Source: Caprimulgus europaeus (taxonomy: Eukaryota > Chordata > Aves > Caprimulgiformes > Caprimulgidae). From it: a stretch of 64,000 nt of DNA. The translations under genes were made by a program, and so were the position numbers. Positions 27,367 to 38,882 of this stretch are shown here, piece by piece. The number at the start of each line of letters is the position of its first letter. The stretch's first letter is position 1. The DNA lies in the NCBI GenBank assembly GCA_907165065.1, contig OU015528.1, positions 71,467,474 to 71,531,473 on the forward strand. The letters are read 5' to 3'. The notes beneath the pieces are model-generated. The model saw nothing but the letters and a program-made list of their open reading frames with translations, searched no databases and was not told the DNA's origin.

Positions 27367-29536
27367 CAAGGAAGCAGAACCCATAAAGTTATTACACATA
27401 TATTTCAGTTTGATCTGCACTTGTAGATATAGCTGATGGGTTTACAGCTGCCCTGGTGTTGGTGAGTTTATATACTGCATGCACTAGTGTCCCCAGAACA
27501 GAAGTAAGTAGCTGTCAATTACAACTGATGCCTACATTTCTAGTAAAGTCTTCCCTGAAAAATAGATAAGGTAGTCTTTCCTGGAAGGTTTTGCCTGGGG
27601 AGGCCAGAGTTTATGCTGCATTTGAGATTTCATGGTCTGTGTGAATAAAGACTCACAAGAGAAAACTATAAACCTATACTAGGCCTGCTATGCCTTTTGC
27701 AACCTATGCCTTCCATACCACTGACATCTTCTATCCTGGGCCAGCTGTTGGGTCAATACCAGCTCTCCAACACCTGGAGAGCACAATAGTATAGCTGTAG
27801 CCACTCTGTCACAATAAGGGATATTTGGGTGGATATTGCCCTCTGACCATCATTTGATGAAAAATGCTGTGCAAATGTAAATCACTGTCAAAGGATTAGG
27901 CTAAATGTTCTAAATAAATTTGGAGATACTCAAGGCTCAGGATCTATATAGTGTTTGCAAAAAGTATACGTAAACAGACCACATGCACATAGTTGTTTGT
28001 GGTTTTCTGTAGATAGAGATTATAGTTTTAATTTGTAGAACATGGTTTCCTGAAGTATCAGCCCTTTTACTTTGTTAGTAGAGGTATTCGAGTTTTAGCC
28101 TGAAATGGACAAAGTTTCATGGAGACTGCTACCATGTTATAGCAATAGCTTTAGGGGGAAAAAAAAAGTATCAGAAGACATATAGGGTAGGGGTTTTTTT
28201 CATTAAAGAATAATTTTCGTAACACCTAAAGTTTTCTCGATCTTCAACACAAAGAGAAACATTTAGAAATATGCATCTTTAAAAATTAACTTTTTTTTTT
28301 TCCCCTGAAGGAAAGAAAATGGGATGCATATGTCCGACCTACAGGTTCTGAGATCCTGTAAATCCTAAACCAGAAATGACAGAAAAGATGATACTATGTA
28401 ATTGCCACGGCGTAGGTTTGCACTCAGACATGAGGATCACAGTTCTTCCTTGCTTCTTAAAACCGCCATCCTGCCCATCTGTTTTCTGAACCATTTACTT
28501 TGACAGCACTGAATGTGGTCTCTTCCATGTAACTCCTAAGAAGAAGAATCCTATTTCACAGAATACAAACCCAAAACATCACTGCAGTAAGAGTATGGGA
28601 ATAATGCTTCATAAGAGGATTTTGTTTACCATTACCTTTAAAAGCAGTGACTAGAATTCAAAAATGAGGAAATATATTACTTTCACTCTAACAAATAAAA
28701 TATTTGATATCCCCCACAAGGTCTGAAATTGCTTCCATGCAAATTCTAGTAATATAATAAAATTCTAGTAAGAGTAACAAAAAGCTTTTAAAAACTATCA
28801 ACCTTTTTGAAAAGTGAATACTTTTTTGCTTAAGGGACTTCTGTACATCTTGAGAGGATAATTCTTACATATCACATAAGATCAGAGATCTCCATTATTT
28901 ATAACATGTAGCTGTTGGTCACAAATCTGTTATGAAAACGGTGAAGGGTTCTTTCTCTCTGTGGGAAAATCATAACTGCCTGTGCTTTTTTCAAAAAAAA
29001 AAAGATTTCAAGATTTATACCCCCTCTCTGTAACCCTACTGTCTGAAAATACCTAAGGTTTGTGCATCATCCAACCTGACTGCTCTTGCCAGGCTCTAAT
29101 GACCACCACAGAGAGGGGAGACAAAACTTGTCTTGCACCTGAAATGTATGCATACAAAAGTGAGTATCATTTTAGAAACTACTTCAGCATAAGAGAATAT
29201 GAACTCTACTTCTAGAGTTCCTCCTCTCTTTCTTTGGACAAACATGTATTTGTATCACTATCAGCACTGCAAACCACCCCTACCTAATGCTACAGATTCA
29301 CAGGGATTCTTTTTGTTCCATACATTTCCAATTCCAGCACAATTTAAGCCAGCATGTAACATGTCCAGTGATTCTATTTTTATTAACAATCTTAGTAATT
29401 CTTCTCACAAAGCACTCTTACATCCTCTGAGTAACCTTCTTACATCCTTAATCCAATTATAGTCACTATTTCTTTTCCCAACTTCATCTCAGTAAATAGA
29501 TAGATGGACAGAGAGATCAAAAGATGATTAGATAGG
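27367..29536. other. Intronic unique sequence, no gene seen
   Basis: AT-rich DNA. A short near-duplication, AAATTCTAGTAA / AAATTCTAGTAAG, lies at 28740-28775, and poly-A or poly-T runs occur at 28158, 28292 and 28993. No recognised element. Confidence 0.5.
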
Positions 29537-30204
29537 TGTGTTGGGTTTGGGAGGTGGGAGGGGCGGCATTTTTGGTAATAAGGGAAGGGTCACCTTACGA
29601 GAGCAAAAGCTCCCCTGGCTCCAAGGTGTATCCCCCTAGCCCAGGCTGAACCAATTATCATCAGAGAAATGCCTCTGCAAATCCATACTTGTGAGGGGAA
29701 GGACGGTCTTGAAAAGAAGAAGGTAGAGAGAACCTGAAGGAGAGGCCATTGACCTGAACAAAAGACAACCAGGATGGAGTTTCATTGCCAGGGGGAAGGA
29801 GGAGAAAGGGGAGGACAAAGAACCTCAGACACCCAGTTCAACCGCATGGAGTAGGAGAAGGCAAAGGAGGTCCCTGCAGCCCATGTAGGTTCAACAGTGG
29901 AGAGAAAGTAGAGAAATCAGGAGCAAAGTGATTTAAGCCCAGGAAGAAGGGAGGAGTGAGGGAAAGGTGTTGAAAGTTGTGGTTGTTATATCTTACTGCA
30001 CTACTCAGATGAATGGCAACAAATTAAATTGATTTTTCTTCCCCAAGTTGAGTCTGTTTTGCCCATGGCCATAACTGGTGAGTGAGTCTTCCGTGTCCTT
30101 CATCCTAACCCATGCCACTTTTTTGTGATTCCCTTCCCATCTCATCAGGTGGGGGGAACGAGTGCAGGACCACATGGTCCTAGTGTGGTTAAACCACCAC
30201 AACA
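29537..30204 (+). mobile_element. Solo LTR of an avian endogenous retrovirus (LTR type C)
   Basis: Starts TGTGTTGGGTTTGGGAGG and ends GGTTAAACCACCACAACA, the TG...CA pattern of LTRs. The 3' part carries an ATTAAA signal at 30023-30028 and then AAGTTGAGTCTGTTTTGCCC with TAACTGGTGAGTGAG, a U5-like block shared with the LTRs at 33.4 and 62.0 kb. The first two thirds differ from those copies, so it is a related but distinct family. No internal genes adjoin. Flanks share TAGG but do not give a clean target duplication. Antisense to CACNA2D1. Confidence 0.8.
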
Positions 30205-33200
30205 GGTAGGTAAGTAACCAAAGGTTTTTATTAGGAAGGTAGTTTCCTATCTCTCATAATCTAAACACATTTTTTTTCCTTATCTTTTGCTAGGAGCTGT
30301 TTTAGTATGAATTTTCCAGAACTTTATGATGCAAGATACAAAAGTGGAAATATTTTCACATAAACCCAATATGGTCCTGATTTAATGCCTATGGAAGTTG
30401 ATGGGAAAATCATCTGACCCAATTCTTTATTCTATTTAGAAAATGCACCTAGAGTATGAAAACACAAAGGTTAAAGTAAAGTACATGAATTCTGTCCTGG
30501 ATAAAGGGGAAAGAAGCAGTGTGGAATCATGCAGGCACACTACCACTTTTGTATGTTGTGACTAAAGGACAATGTTCATTTAAAGGAGACTGCCACCTCT
30601 TCTGTCTAATAAACACCAGGCTGGTAAAATAAATTCAGCAGAAAAGTTCTTCTCACTGTACTCAGCAAATGATACGCCAAAAGTAGAGAGAATCTAGACA
30701 AGTCTTTAGCCAGCTAGAAAAAAAAACATAGTGCTACGGAGAAAAATATTTTTTGAGGACCGAGGAGAGAATAAACTAATTATTAGATGCACAAGCATTT
30801 TTAAACAAGCAATTCTGCCTTCCAACCTTTGATAAGTTGCTGTCAGATCACATGAGTTCACACTGAAGAATAGCCCTTGAACCCAAAAACTCAAGCTCAT
30901 AACCAAAACTACTAGGCTTCAGCATGTTCAAGTTCTGATCTGTAAAATATATAAAAGAGCTTCTACCTAGACAGTGCATTAGATGCAGTTCGGCATTTTG
31001 GGTATAAAGCTTGAGACTATCTGTATCAAGAAAGTTAGACCTATCTCCATATCTCTTGTCTAACACTTGAGAAAGCTTCCTTTTCTTGGAAACATCTTCT
31101 ACCTTAAAATGTTTTCCTTTTTCTCCAGGCCAGTCCTGCTATTTTTATCTAGCAGCTTTCTTATTTCTTTCTGCAGGTTTGAATCACTCTCTACCAACCA
31201 CATAAGCAGACATCCCAGACCTGTCAGAAACTTGCAATAAATAATACCAATTAAAAAAAAAAAAAAAAAAGAACAGTAAAAAAAGAAATAGGGGGACAGG
31301 TTGTTTCTCATGGCTGGTTATAGGGAGAACAGGTTACCAAAAATAAAACCTTACATAAGCATAACAAACCCATGCTATATTTTGCTACAGAATTTTGCAC
31401 AACCAGACAGACCACATGTAACCACTACAACTGTCATGAGAAAAGTACTACTGTCTTTCTGAGCCACATAAAGGCACTGAATTCTGTTTAACACAATGTT
31501 TAATATCCTAGAAGTGTATTACAATCATAAAACATAAAATTAAAGCAAATCAGTATAAAAAAGGTTCGTCATCACATGCAACTCTCCATAATTAAACACT
31601 GAATTTTAGGATCTCCTCTGTAGACTGAAAAATTTCTACGAATATTAATGTCAACTGGTGACAAGGAAGAGAAAGAATTTGAGATGCTGGTCTACAGACT
31701 AACACACAACGGGTATATTGTTTTTAACGTAGTGATGAGGGCTCTATGAGGGCTCTTTTTTTAAAAAAAAAAAATCTTTTTAGAACTCTTTGCAATGGTA
31801 ATATATTAAATTGGGCCAATTAATTTTTAAGAATCAGTATGGTGTTGACCTAAACAGCAGCATGAACAAATGTACGTCATGACAAATATTATTCTGTGTT
31901 AAAATGCTTTTGTTGATCACTGTAAACATTCAGTACCAGGGCAACTACACTTCTCACTACACGCCTAATTTCTGTGTATAGCAACGTAAAACCTAGCAAA
32001 TCAGTACACTTGCAGTTAAGTCTCTTATCCTGAAGAAAAATTCAGAGGAAAATGTAGTTATTTACATGTGAAAGTATGTTTCTTCATCTAAAAACTGGAG
32101 ATGGTACTTACACCTAGTGTCAGTGCTTTCCCCAATGAGATATTGCACTATTAACAAAACTGATAAAATACAGGATTTTTTTTTTTAAACATTGTTTTCT
32201 CCTTTCCATTGCAAGAGCCATTCCTGACAACTTTCTTTTCTGAGACATGCTTACTTACAGTATTCTTCATGCTATGGCAAACCTGGTTTGGTAATAATTT
32301 TAAAGAAAGCTTGTAATTGAATACATTTATTAACATTTAAAAGAAACACCCTTCTGGAGCTTAGTTGGTTAAGAGAAATGCTAAATCAGTCCTTGCTGAT
32401 TGCTGAAGCCAACTGACGGGTGGCTTCTATATTTAGGATCCTCCTTACACCTGTCAAGAGACAGAGAGAGACAGCCAGAGAAAAAGAAAGTGTGTGCACC
32501 AGAGCAAGCAATCCAGAGACCCAGCTCTTGTAGCAAGGAGCTAAAAATAAAAGCAACAAAGAGCAATAAAGAAAACAGAGCAAAATCTTATTATTTGTAT
32601 TACCCTGCTGCTCTGTGACATGCTGTCAGCGAGCACTCCGAACAGGGTACACACCTCATTAGTTATCAGCAGCTCCGGCTTCCCGCAGGAAGCCACAGCG
32701 CTACTCAAAGCTGGATGCAATCCAACTGTGTCAGACCTGTGCTCCTCAGGTGGATCCCTTTCCCTGACACTCCTTAGCTGAAAGTGCGAGGCCTTTGTGG
32801 CAACATTTTCATTCCAAACTCCAGCAAATATTCATCCCTTTGCTTAGCAATGTCACTGGGAATGGGCTTTCCAGCTGTGACTGGCACCTGTCTGAATCCA
32901 GGCTGCTCTCCTTTTGCTAATCTGACAGCACTTCTTTCTATACTGATGATTCATAGAAACGTATGTGAACGTAACAGAAGAAAAATCAGATAGGTTTCTT
33001 TAAATAACATTATGCAACCAGTTAATAAAACAATCCCATTGTGAAGGCTTCAGATCCCTTTTTTTGTTTGTTTTAAACAGAATAACAGAGGATTGTGTTT
33101 CAAATGGAAGGGCATCCACCTGCAGTAGGAGCTTGCTTTCAACACATGGATGCTGCCTTCGTCTCACCTAAGGTGCACCACTACTTTCAATTTTTTTATA

Positions 33201-33406
33201 TCTCACTAAGCAGAAATATTTGGTTTTACATAGATTAGGATAAAGAGGTAACACTGTTGGGGATGTAGGGAAAATAATGCTATTTAAATTTACACACATA
33301 CCCTTTTCTAAATGCTACATGGCAATTTCTAAACAAAGAAACAGAATTTCACTCCGCCTTTCCTGACTCATATCATAATGATCCAAATAACCTTTTAAAC
33401 AATACC
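30205..33406. other. Intronic unique sequence, no gene seen
   Basis: AT-rich DNA. Around 30368-30425 TGGTCCTGATTTAATGCCTA and GGAAGTTGATGGGAA resemble a degraded old amniote repeat. A less AT-rich block with a few CG dinucleotides at 32620-32760 is of unknown nature. ORFs of 60-72 codons show no domains. Confidence 0.45.
31253..31270. repeat. Poly-A tract, 18 bases
   Basis: A pure A run after ACCAATT. No retroposon body is seen to the left. Confidence 0.85.
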
Positions 33407-33985
33407 TGAGGGAGCAGGTGGATGTGCCCTGACCAGGGGCTGTGATCCCCATGGGGGACCACGCTGGAACAGCCTGTTCCTGAAGGACTGCATCCCATGG
33501 AAAGGACTCACACTGGGGCAGTTCATGAAGACTCACATTGGAGAAGTTTGTGGAAGACTGTCTCCACAAACTGGAGGGACCCCACACTGGAGCAGGGGAA
33601 GAGTGTGAGGAGTCTTCCTCCTGAGGAGGAAGGAGCAGCAGAGACAAGGTGTAATGAACTGACCGCAGCCACCATTCCCTGTCCCCCCTGTGCCACTGAG
33701 AGTAAAATTAAGCCTGGGAAGAAGGGAGAGGTGAGGGGAAGGTGTTTTAAGATTTGGTTTTATTTCTCATTATCATTCTCTGATTTGATTGGTAATAAAC
33801 TAAACTAACTTCCCCAAGTTGAGTCTGTTTTGCCCATGATCATAACTGGTGAGTGATCTCTCCCTGTTCTTATCACAACTCATGAGTCTTTTGTTACAGT
33901 TTCTCTCCCCTGTCCAGCTGAGGAGGGGGACTGATGGAGTGACTTTGATGGGCATGTGGCATCCAGCTAGGGTCAACCCACCACA
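33407..33985 (+). mobile_element. Solo LTR, 5'-incomplete (LTR type D)
   Basis: Begins inside the LTR at GAGGGAGCAGGTGGATG and ends GGGTCAACCCACCACA. It contains GC-rich imperfect units (CCATGG...ACTGGAGCAG types) at 33430-33600, then AATAAA at 33794-33799 and the block AGTTGAGTCTGTTTTGCCCA. It matches the 62.0 kb LTR along its 3' half but lacks that copy's TG start and TATA region, so it is truncated or rearranged. The ORFs on both strands at 33315-33808 are chance frames in it. Antisense to CACNA2D1. Confidence 0.85.
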
Positions 33986-35188
33986 TATACAGAAATTTAA
34001 TTCTCTTCAACTGACCATAGACACAAAACAGAACAGGACCATCCTAGCTGTACTGTAATAAATTAATGCATCTAGCTCCTCTAATAAACTTAGCTGTGCC
34101 CAGTCCTGCAAATATATATTTATTTTTTTTTACTATTTGTAGCACTACTGGATGGCCCAGAAATATTCACAAGCAAAAATATCTGCAGGATAAGAATGAA
34201 AAGAGAGAACTACAAAGTTTTATTAAGTCCTAAAAGGTGACAACACACATTTATAAAAGACTAAGAGCCTCGTACTAAGTATTGGGTAAAATACTGTTCT
34301 AGCTTATCTATCACTGATGGTGTCACCTATGGCAGAGGTTATACCATTGTTTGGTACTAAACCATAAAACCATTTCACATCTGCTTGCATTACGTCTGTC
34401 CTACATTAATAACAGCAATGCATACGAGAAAAAAATTACAGAAAGTGATTTGAATGTCTTGCATCATGTCAGAAGTGCTCACACATTAGTATACATAACA
34501 CTACCCCTGTCATTATTTGTTTCCCTTCAGGTATTATCAGAGAAAACCCTCAGGAGACATAAACTATATTGCTTTATCATTACTAGGGATGCTGTTTCCA
34601 CGCCAAACTTTCTGTTTAAGGATCTCTATCTCATAAGCTTCAGTCATACAGAATCCATAATATGGGTTTTGTTTCTTTATTGGATCTTCCAAGTACTATG
34701 CTAATACGAACAGAGACACACATATATGATGTGTACTGCTGCTTTCTGAGGTCTGTACAGAGGAACACTGTCCTCTGGTCTGAGATTCTGCCTCACTCAT
34801 ATATTAAATTGAATTTTATACAATAAATTCAGTCATATTAGAAATTACATTCAGGAATGCATCAGAGAGATGATAAATGATGCAATACATTCCTTTCTGT
34901 ACATAGTTTCTATGACTTTCTGAAATTGTTTTACCTCCACATAAAAAACAGGGATGACAGACCCTGTTTCCGTGCAGCTTTAGCATTATTTTGTCCCATA
35001 GCATGAGAACAGAAAAGGCTAAGGTTAATTTCATTAAAAGATGTGACCTAAAACAAAAGTGGACATAAGTCATCATCATAGTACTTCTTTGCAGTAGGTT
35101 GGCAACAAAGATGTCATATGTAGAAGCCTTTAAAACTATCCAGAAAGCTACTAAAGGAGTCTTTGAAAATCAAGTAACACAATATACA
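33986..35188. other. Intronic unique sequence, no gene seen
   Basis: AT-rich DNA without recognised elements. The 117-codon plus frame at 34351-34704 is low-complexity in character and has no known domain. Confidence 0.45.
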
Positions 35189-35332
35189 ATCATAGAATCA
35201 TAAAGTAGTTTGGGTTGGAAGGGACATTTAAAGGTCATCTAATCCAACACCCCTGCAGTGAGCAGGGACATCTTCAACGAGATTAGGATGCTCAAAGCCC
35301 CCTCCAGCCAGACCTTGAATGTTTCCAGGGAA
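35189..35332 (-). mobile_element. CR1 LINE, short 3' end
   Basis: The plus strand reads ATCATAGAATCATAAAGTAG, GGGTTGGAAGGGACATTTAA and CCCCTGCAGTGAGCAGGGAC. Only about 140 bases of the tail remain. Sense with CACNA2D1. Confidence 0.93.
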
Positions 35333-37166
35333 TACACTGTATCAGAGTCATTTAGTGATAATTCCTTCTGATGAACTAGCTAATGCAGTACTTGAGCCAA
35401 AAATGCAAAAGTCAAAATCTACAGTAGAAACATTTTATAAAGAATCATATTATGACACCATTCCATACCTCTGCCTTCTAAGTGAACATAAAAACTAAAA
35501 GGTTTTTAGATGTTTGTTTTTTTTCTTTTTTGGTAATATAACAGTGGAAAAATAGTTAAGCAACAGAAAAATTACTGTCCAGCTCCCAAGTAATACAGGA
35601 GAGAGCTTTTGCTCTTTCAGATTTCTCTTCAGCTCAAATTTAGAATCATAACAGTTCAAAAGCACCACAAAAACTTTTAGAGAATTAATCCACAAGCTAC
35701 CTAGTTGTACTATCAAGGCACTGTGTATATTTAATCTGAATTTTCCTTACCTTCATTTGTAGGCTGTAGTCTTCAAGGCAGTTGATAGCCTGAGTAGGCA
35801 TTCATCTTTATCATAATTCTAATAGCAATCTGTATTCAGACTTTTATTCTGCTCTGATATGTAACAGCAAAAATCAGCACTCACACAGCATATTACATTT
35901 TGAAAGCATTGTCCAAACAATTCTCTATGCCCTTTTGAAGAATTCACAGATGAAAGAGAAAATTGGATAAGAACAGAAAAACCAGACCCTGAAAATCCTG
36001 TTTTATTTTTGTAAATAAATAGCTTGGAAGCTTTAATCCAGCCCTAACTTACAACTTTAGAACGATGTGAATTCAAACCAAGTCTAGTTTTGAGATGCAT
36101 AGAATGAGCATTTCTTAAAAAAAAAGTAAGTGTAGCAATGATAAGGCATGACATTTGTATAGAGGCAGACAAATAGTGGTGAATTACTTCAGTTGAGAGA
36201 AAAATCAGGTGGCCATTACACTGCTGGTTTTAAAGATCCTGAGAATTTTTTCACTGTATCATTTCAGCATCATTTCAGACTCTAAGAAAACTACACAAAC
36301 AATGTAAAATAACAACACTTTACTGTAAACAGCCCTTAATTTTACATTGATTTTGTTTAGATAGACATTGAGCGCTAAAAAGATTGTGTTCTTGCTCCAT
36401 TCTGAAAACAGACAGCATTATCAGCCAAGAAAACCTTCATTACTTCATTATCCAATTTTCCCAGGTGGAAGAAATATATGGAGGGAGTGTGTCCGCGTCA
36501 AACCACAAACTACAATCCATCATCTAAATGACTGTTGAATTAGCAGCTCCATCCCACAATAACAAACAAAACTGTATATCTCATACAGTCTATATTTGCC
36601 TATCATATATTTGTTTAAGGACTTCAGACTAAAACATACTTACAATCTTGCAAGTTAAAAAAACAAACCAAACAAAAACCCAACAAATCAACACCAAAAT
36701 ATCCCAGGTTTATTTTATTACTTTGCAGATGTTGTAGGGATGTTTCATTATAGGAAATGCAGAGCTACCCAGTTTTCAGGTAAGAAAGCCTTGACTAAAT
36801 TCTATCCACACGTATGTCACTAAGTGTCAGTATATGAAATTTGGATCTCATACACCAGAAATCTAAAACTTCAGGTACTGGTGAATTCTCTTAAATTTTG
36901 ATATGTTTTCTCCCAAAATCACCACAAGATTAAACATAGAGCTAGCAGACAAGGAGCATGTTTCTTACCCTCATAGGTAACTGCAATGGTCAGTATTTCT
37001 GTGGTATACTGCTGACATTTCCTGTTTGTAAATATTCAGGAAAAATCCCAGCTAAGAAATAATTCCTGCCCAGTGAAGGTCTGTACCAATTACTGAAGTC
37101 ACACAGCATGAAAAACACAGGATCAGACAGCGACTTCTCTTTCTGCAGTGAAACAGTGTCCTAGCA
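35333..37166. other. Intronic unique sequence, no gene seen
   Basis: AT-rich DNA with one A/C-rich low-complexity tract at 36.66 kb. No gene or element recognised. Confidence 0.5.
36657..36695. repeat. A/C-rich low-complexity tract
   Basis: AAACAAACCAAACAAAAACC-type sequence without G over most of its length. Confidence 0.8.
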
Positions 37167-37492
37167 ATAGAATCATAGAACGGTTTGGGTTGGAAGGGAC
37201 CTTCAAAGGTCATCTAGTCCAACCCCCCTGCAGTGAGCAGGGACATCTTTACTAGAGCAGGTTGCTCAGAGCCTCTTCAAGCCTGACCTTGAATATCTCC
37301 AGGGATGAGGCCTCCACTACATCTCTGGGCAACCTGTTCCAATGATCCACCACCCTCATACTGAAGAACTTTTTTCCTAATATTCAACCTAAATCTACCC
37401 TTTTCTAGTTTAAAACCATTAGCCCTCGTCCTATTGCTATATGCCCTTGTGAACAGTTCTTCCCCAGCTTTCTTACAGGCACCTTTCAGGTC
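37167..37492 (-). mobile_element. CR1 LINE 3' end with frameshifted ORF2 tail
   Basis: The plus strand has ATAGAATCATAGAACGGTTT and a well-preserved CR1 tail. On the minus strand the ORF2 end is recognisable (SNRTRANGFKLEKGRFRLNI) but shifts frame at a homopolymer near 37369-37375, after which the usual HWNRLP region is read in the wrong frame. It is a dead copy, in sense with CACNA2D1. Confidence 0.95.
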
Positions 37493-38838
37493 CAAATCTC
37501 TCAAAAACATCTCTTTGTGTACGGTATCTTTACCATAGCTTTTGAGTTCAAAGAATAACTTCTGGCTAATACCTTACTTTCCGTTGTCAGAGGCAGATGC
37601 TTCTGCAATCTCTCCATGTAGTGGAAGTTCCTACTAGGTTTTCATTGCCAGAGACAAGGTATGTCCTTTGCAGCTTTAACAAAGTTATCTACAAAATCCA
37701 CCTCTCATGTTAGTCTTACACTGGAGTTGCATTTTGAATAATTAGCTATAGAAAAAAACTCTTATTACATCAAAACCATAAAAGCTGTAAAGTCAAAAAA
37801 ACAAAATAAGAATTAAACTGCATTTTAATACGTAAGCACATTTAACCATAATTCTGCCCTTGTATAGCTATTTCATGTCCTCAATGAAATGTGTTTCCAA
37901 CAGAAAAAATAATGGTTTATTTTGTAACTGAAGATGGGATTACAATTAAGATGTAGAAGGAAAATGATTTAAGGCCATAAGGCAATTTCAGTATTTTGCA
38001 TTTCCTAGTTTTCAAGTGTTTAGCTTTACAATCAGGTAATTTATTTTTAACTTAGATTTTTTTAAAGACTGATCAGCACTTTATTCTATAAACATATTAT
38101 TCCCATGGAGAGTAATGGGACAATTGTAGAGTAAAATACCATTCACTAAAAAGAAACAGAGCCCCAGGTAATTAGATATGTGGAACAAAATATTTAATCA
38201 CTGATGCTTAACCTGTGCTTGTGAAGCTGAAAGCATCACTACCGAATACATAAAGTGTTTGTAGAAGCATGGATATCTACAAGAACAGCTGAGAATTTTT
38301 GTGCAAAACTACCTTGCCAACCGTAAAAGCATTTTATTCTCTAAATAAGTGGAGTTATGAAAGGTAAAATCACTATCAGAAAAATATCTGCAAGCAAAGT
38401 ATACATCCACTATGATTTTCTTTACAGCCATTTGTTAATTGTATCTCTCACGATCCATACAAAGAAGTGATGGGTGCTTTTAACTCTAATTTTGTAGATG
38501 GGGAGAATGTATCTATACTAAGAACATTTACACAGCAGATGAGCAGATACTGGGCAAGTGCTTCTATTTGCAAAGCACCTATCACATCAGAATTTCACCT
38601 CATGTGCCCATAAAGTACCAACATCATCTTTTAGAGTAAATCCAGCTTCACTGGAAAAAATTATCAAGTTCGTCTGCAAATTTCTTACTGATTTTAAACC
38701 TAATTACCTGAAAAATCATGATTTCATACCAGGTGAATTAATTATTCAGTTATGCATAATGAGGGGTTCAAATAAATTACTTCTATCATTCCTACCATTC
38801 CAAATTCCAATGCTGAGCTCTAGAACTAAATGTTTAAG

Positions 38839-38882
38839 GAAAAACAAAACAAAACAAAACAACAGAAAAAAAACCCAAAACA
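38839..38882. repeat. (CAAAA)n simple repeat
   Basis: AAAACAAAACAAAACAAAAC followed by AACAG and an A run. Confidence 0.9.

Noticed and set aside
30363-30425. Fragment resembling an old amniote inverted repeat (CTGATT...GAAGTTGATGGGAA)
   Set aside because: Too short and decayed to assign; the expected mirror half is missing.
33315-33808. Frames of 103-110 codons on both strands
   Set aside because: They are chance frames through GC-rich units of the type D LTR.
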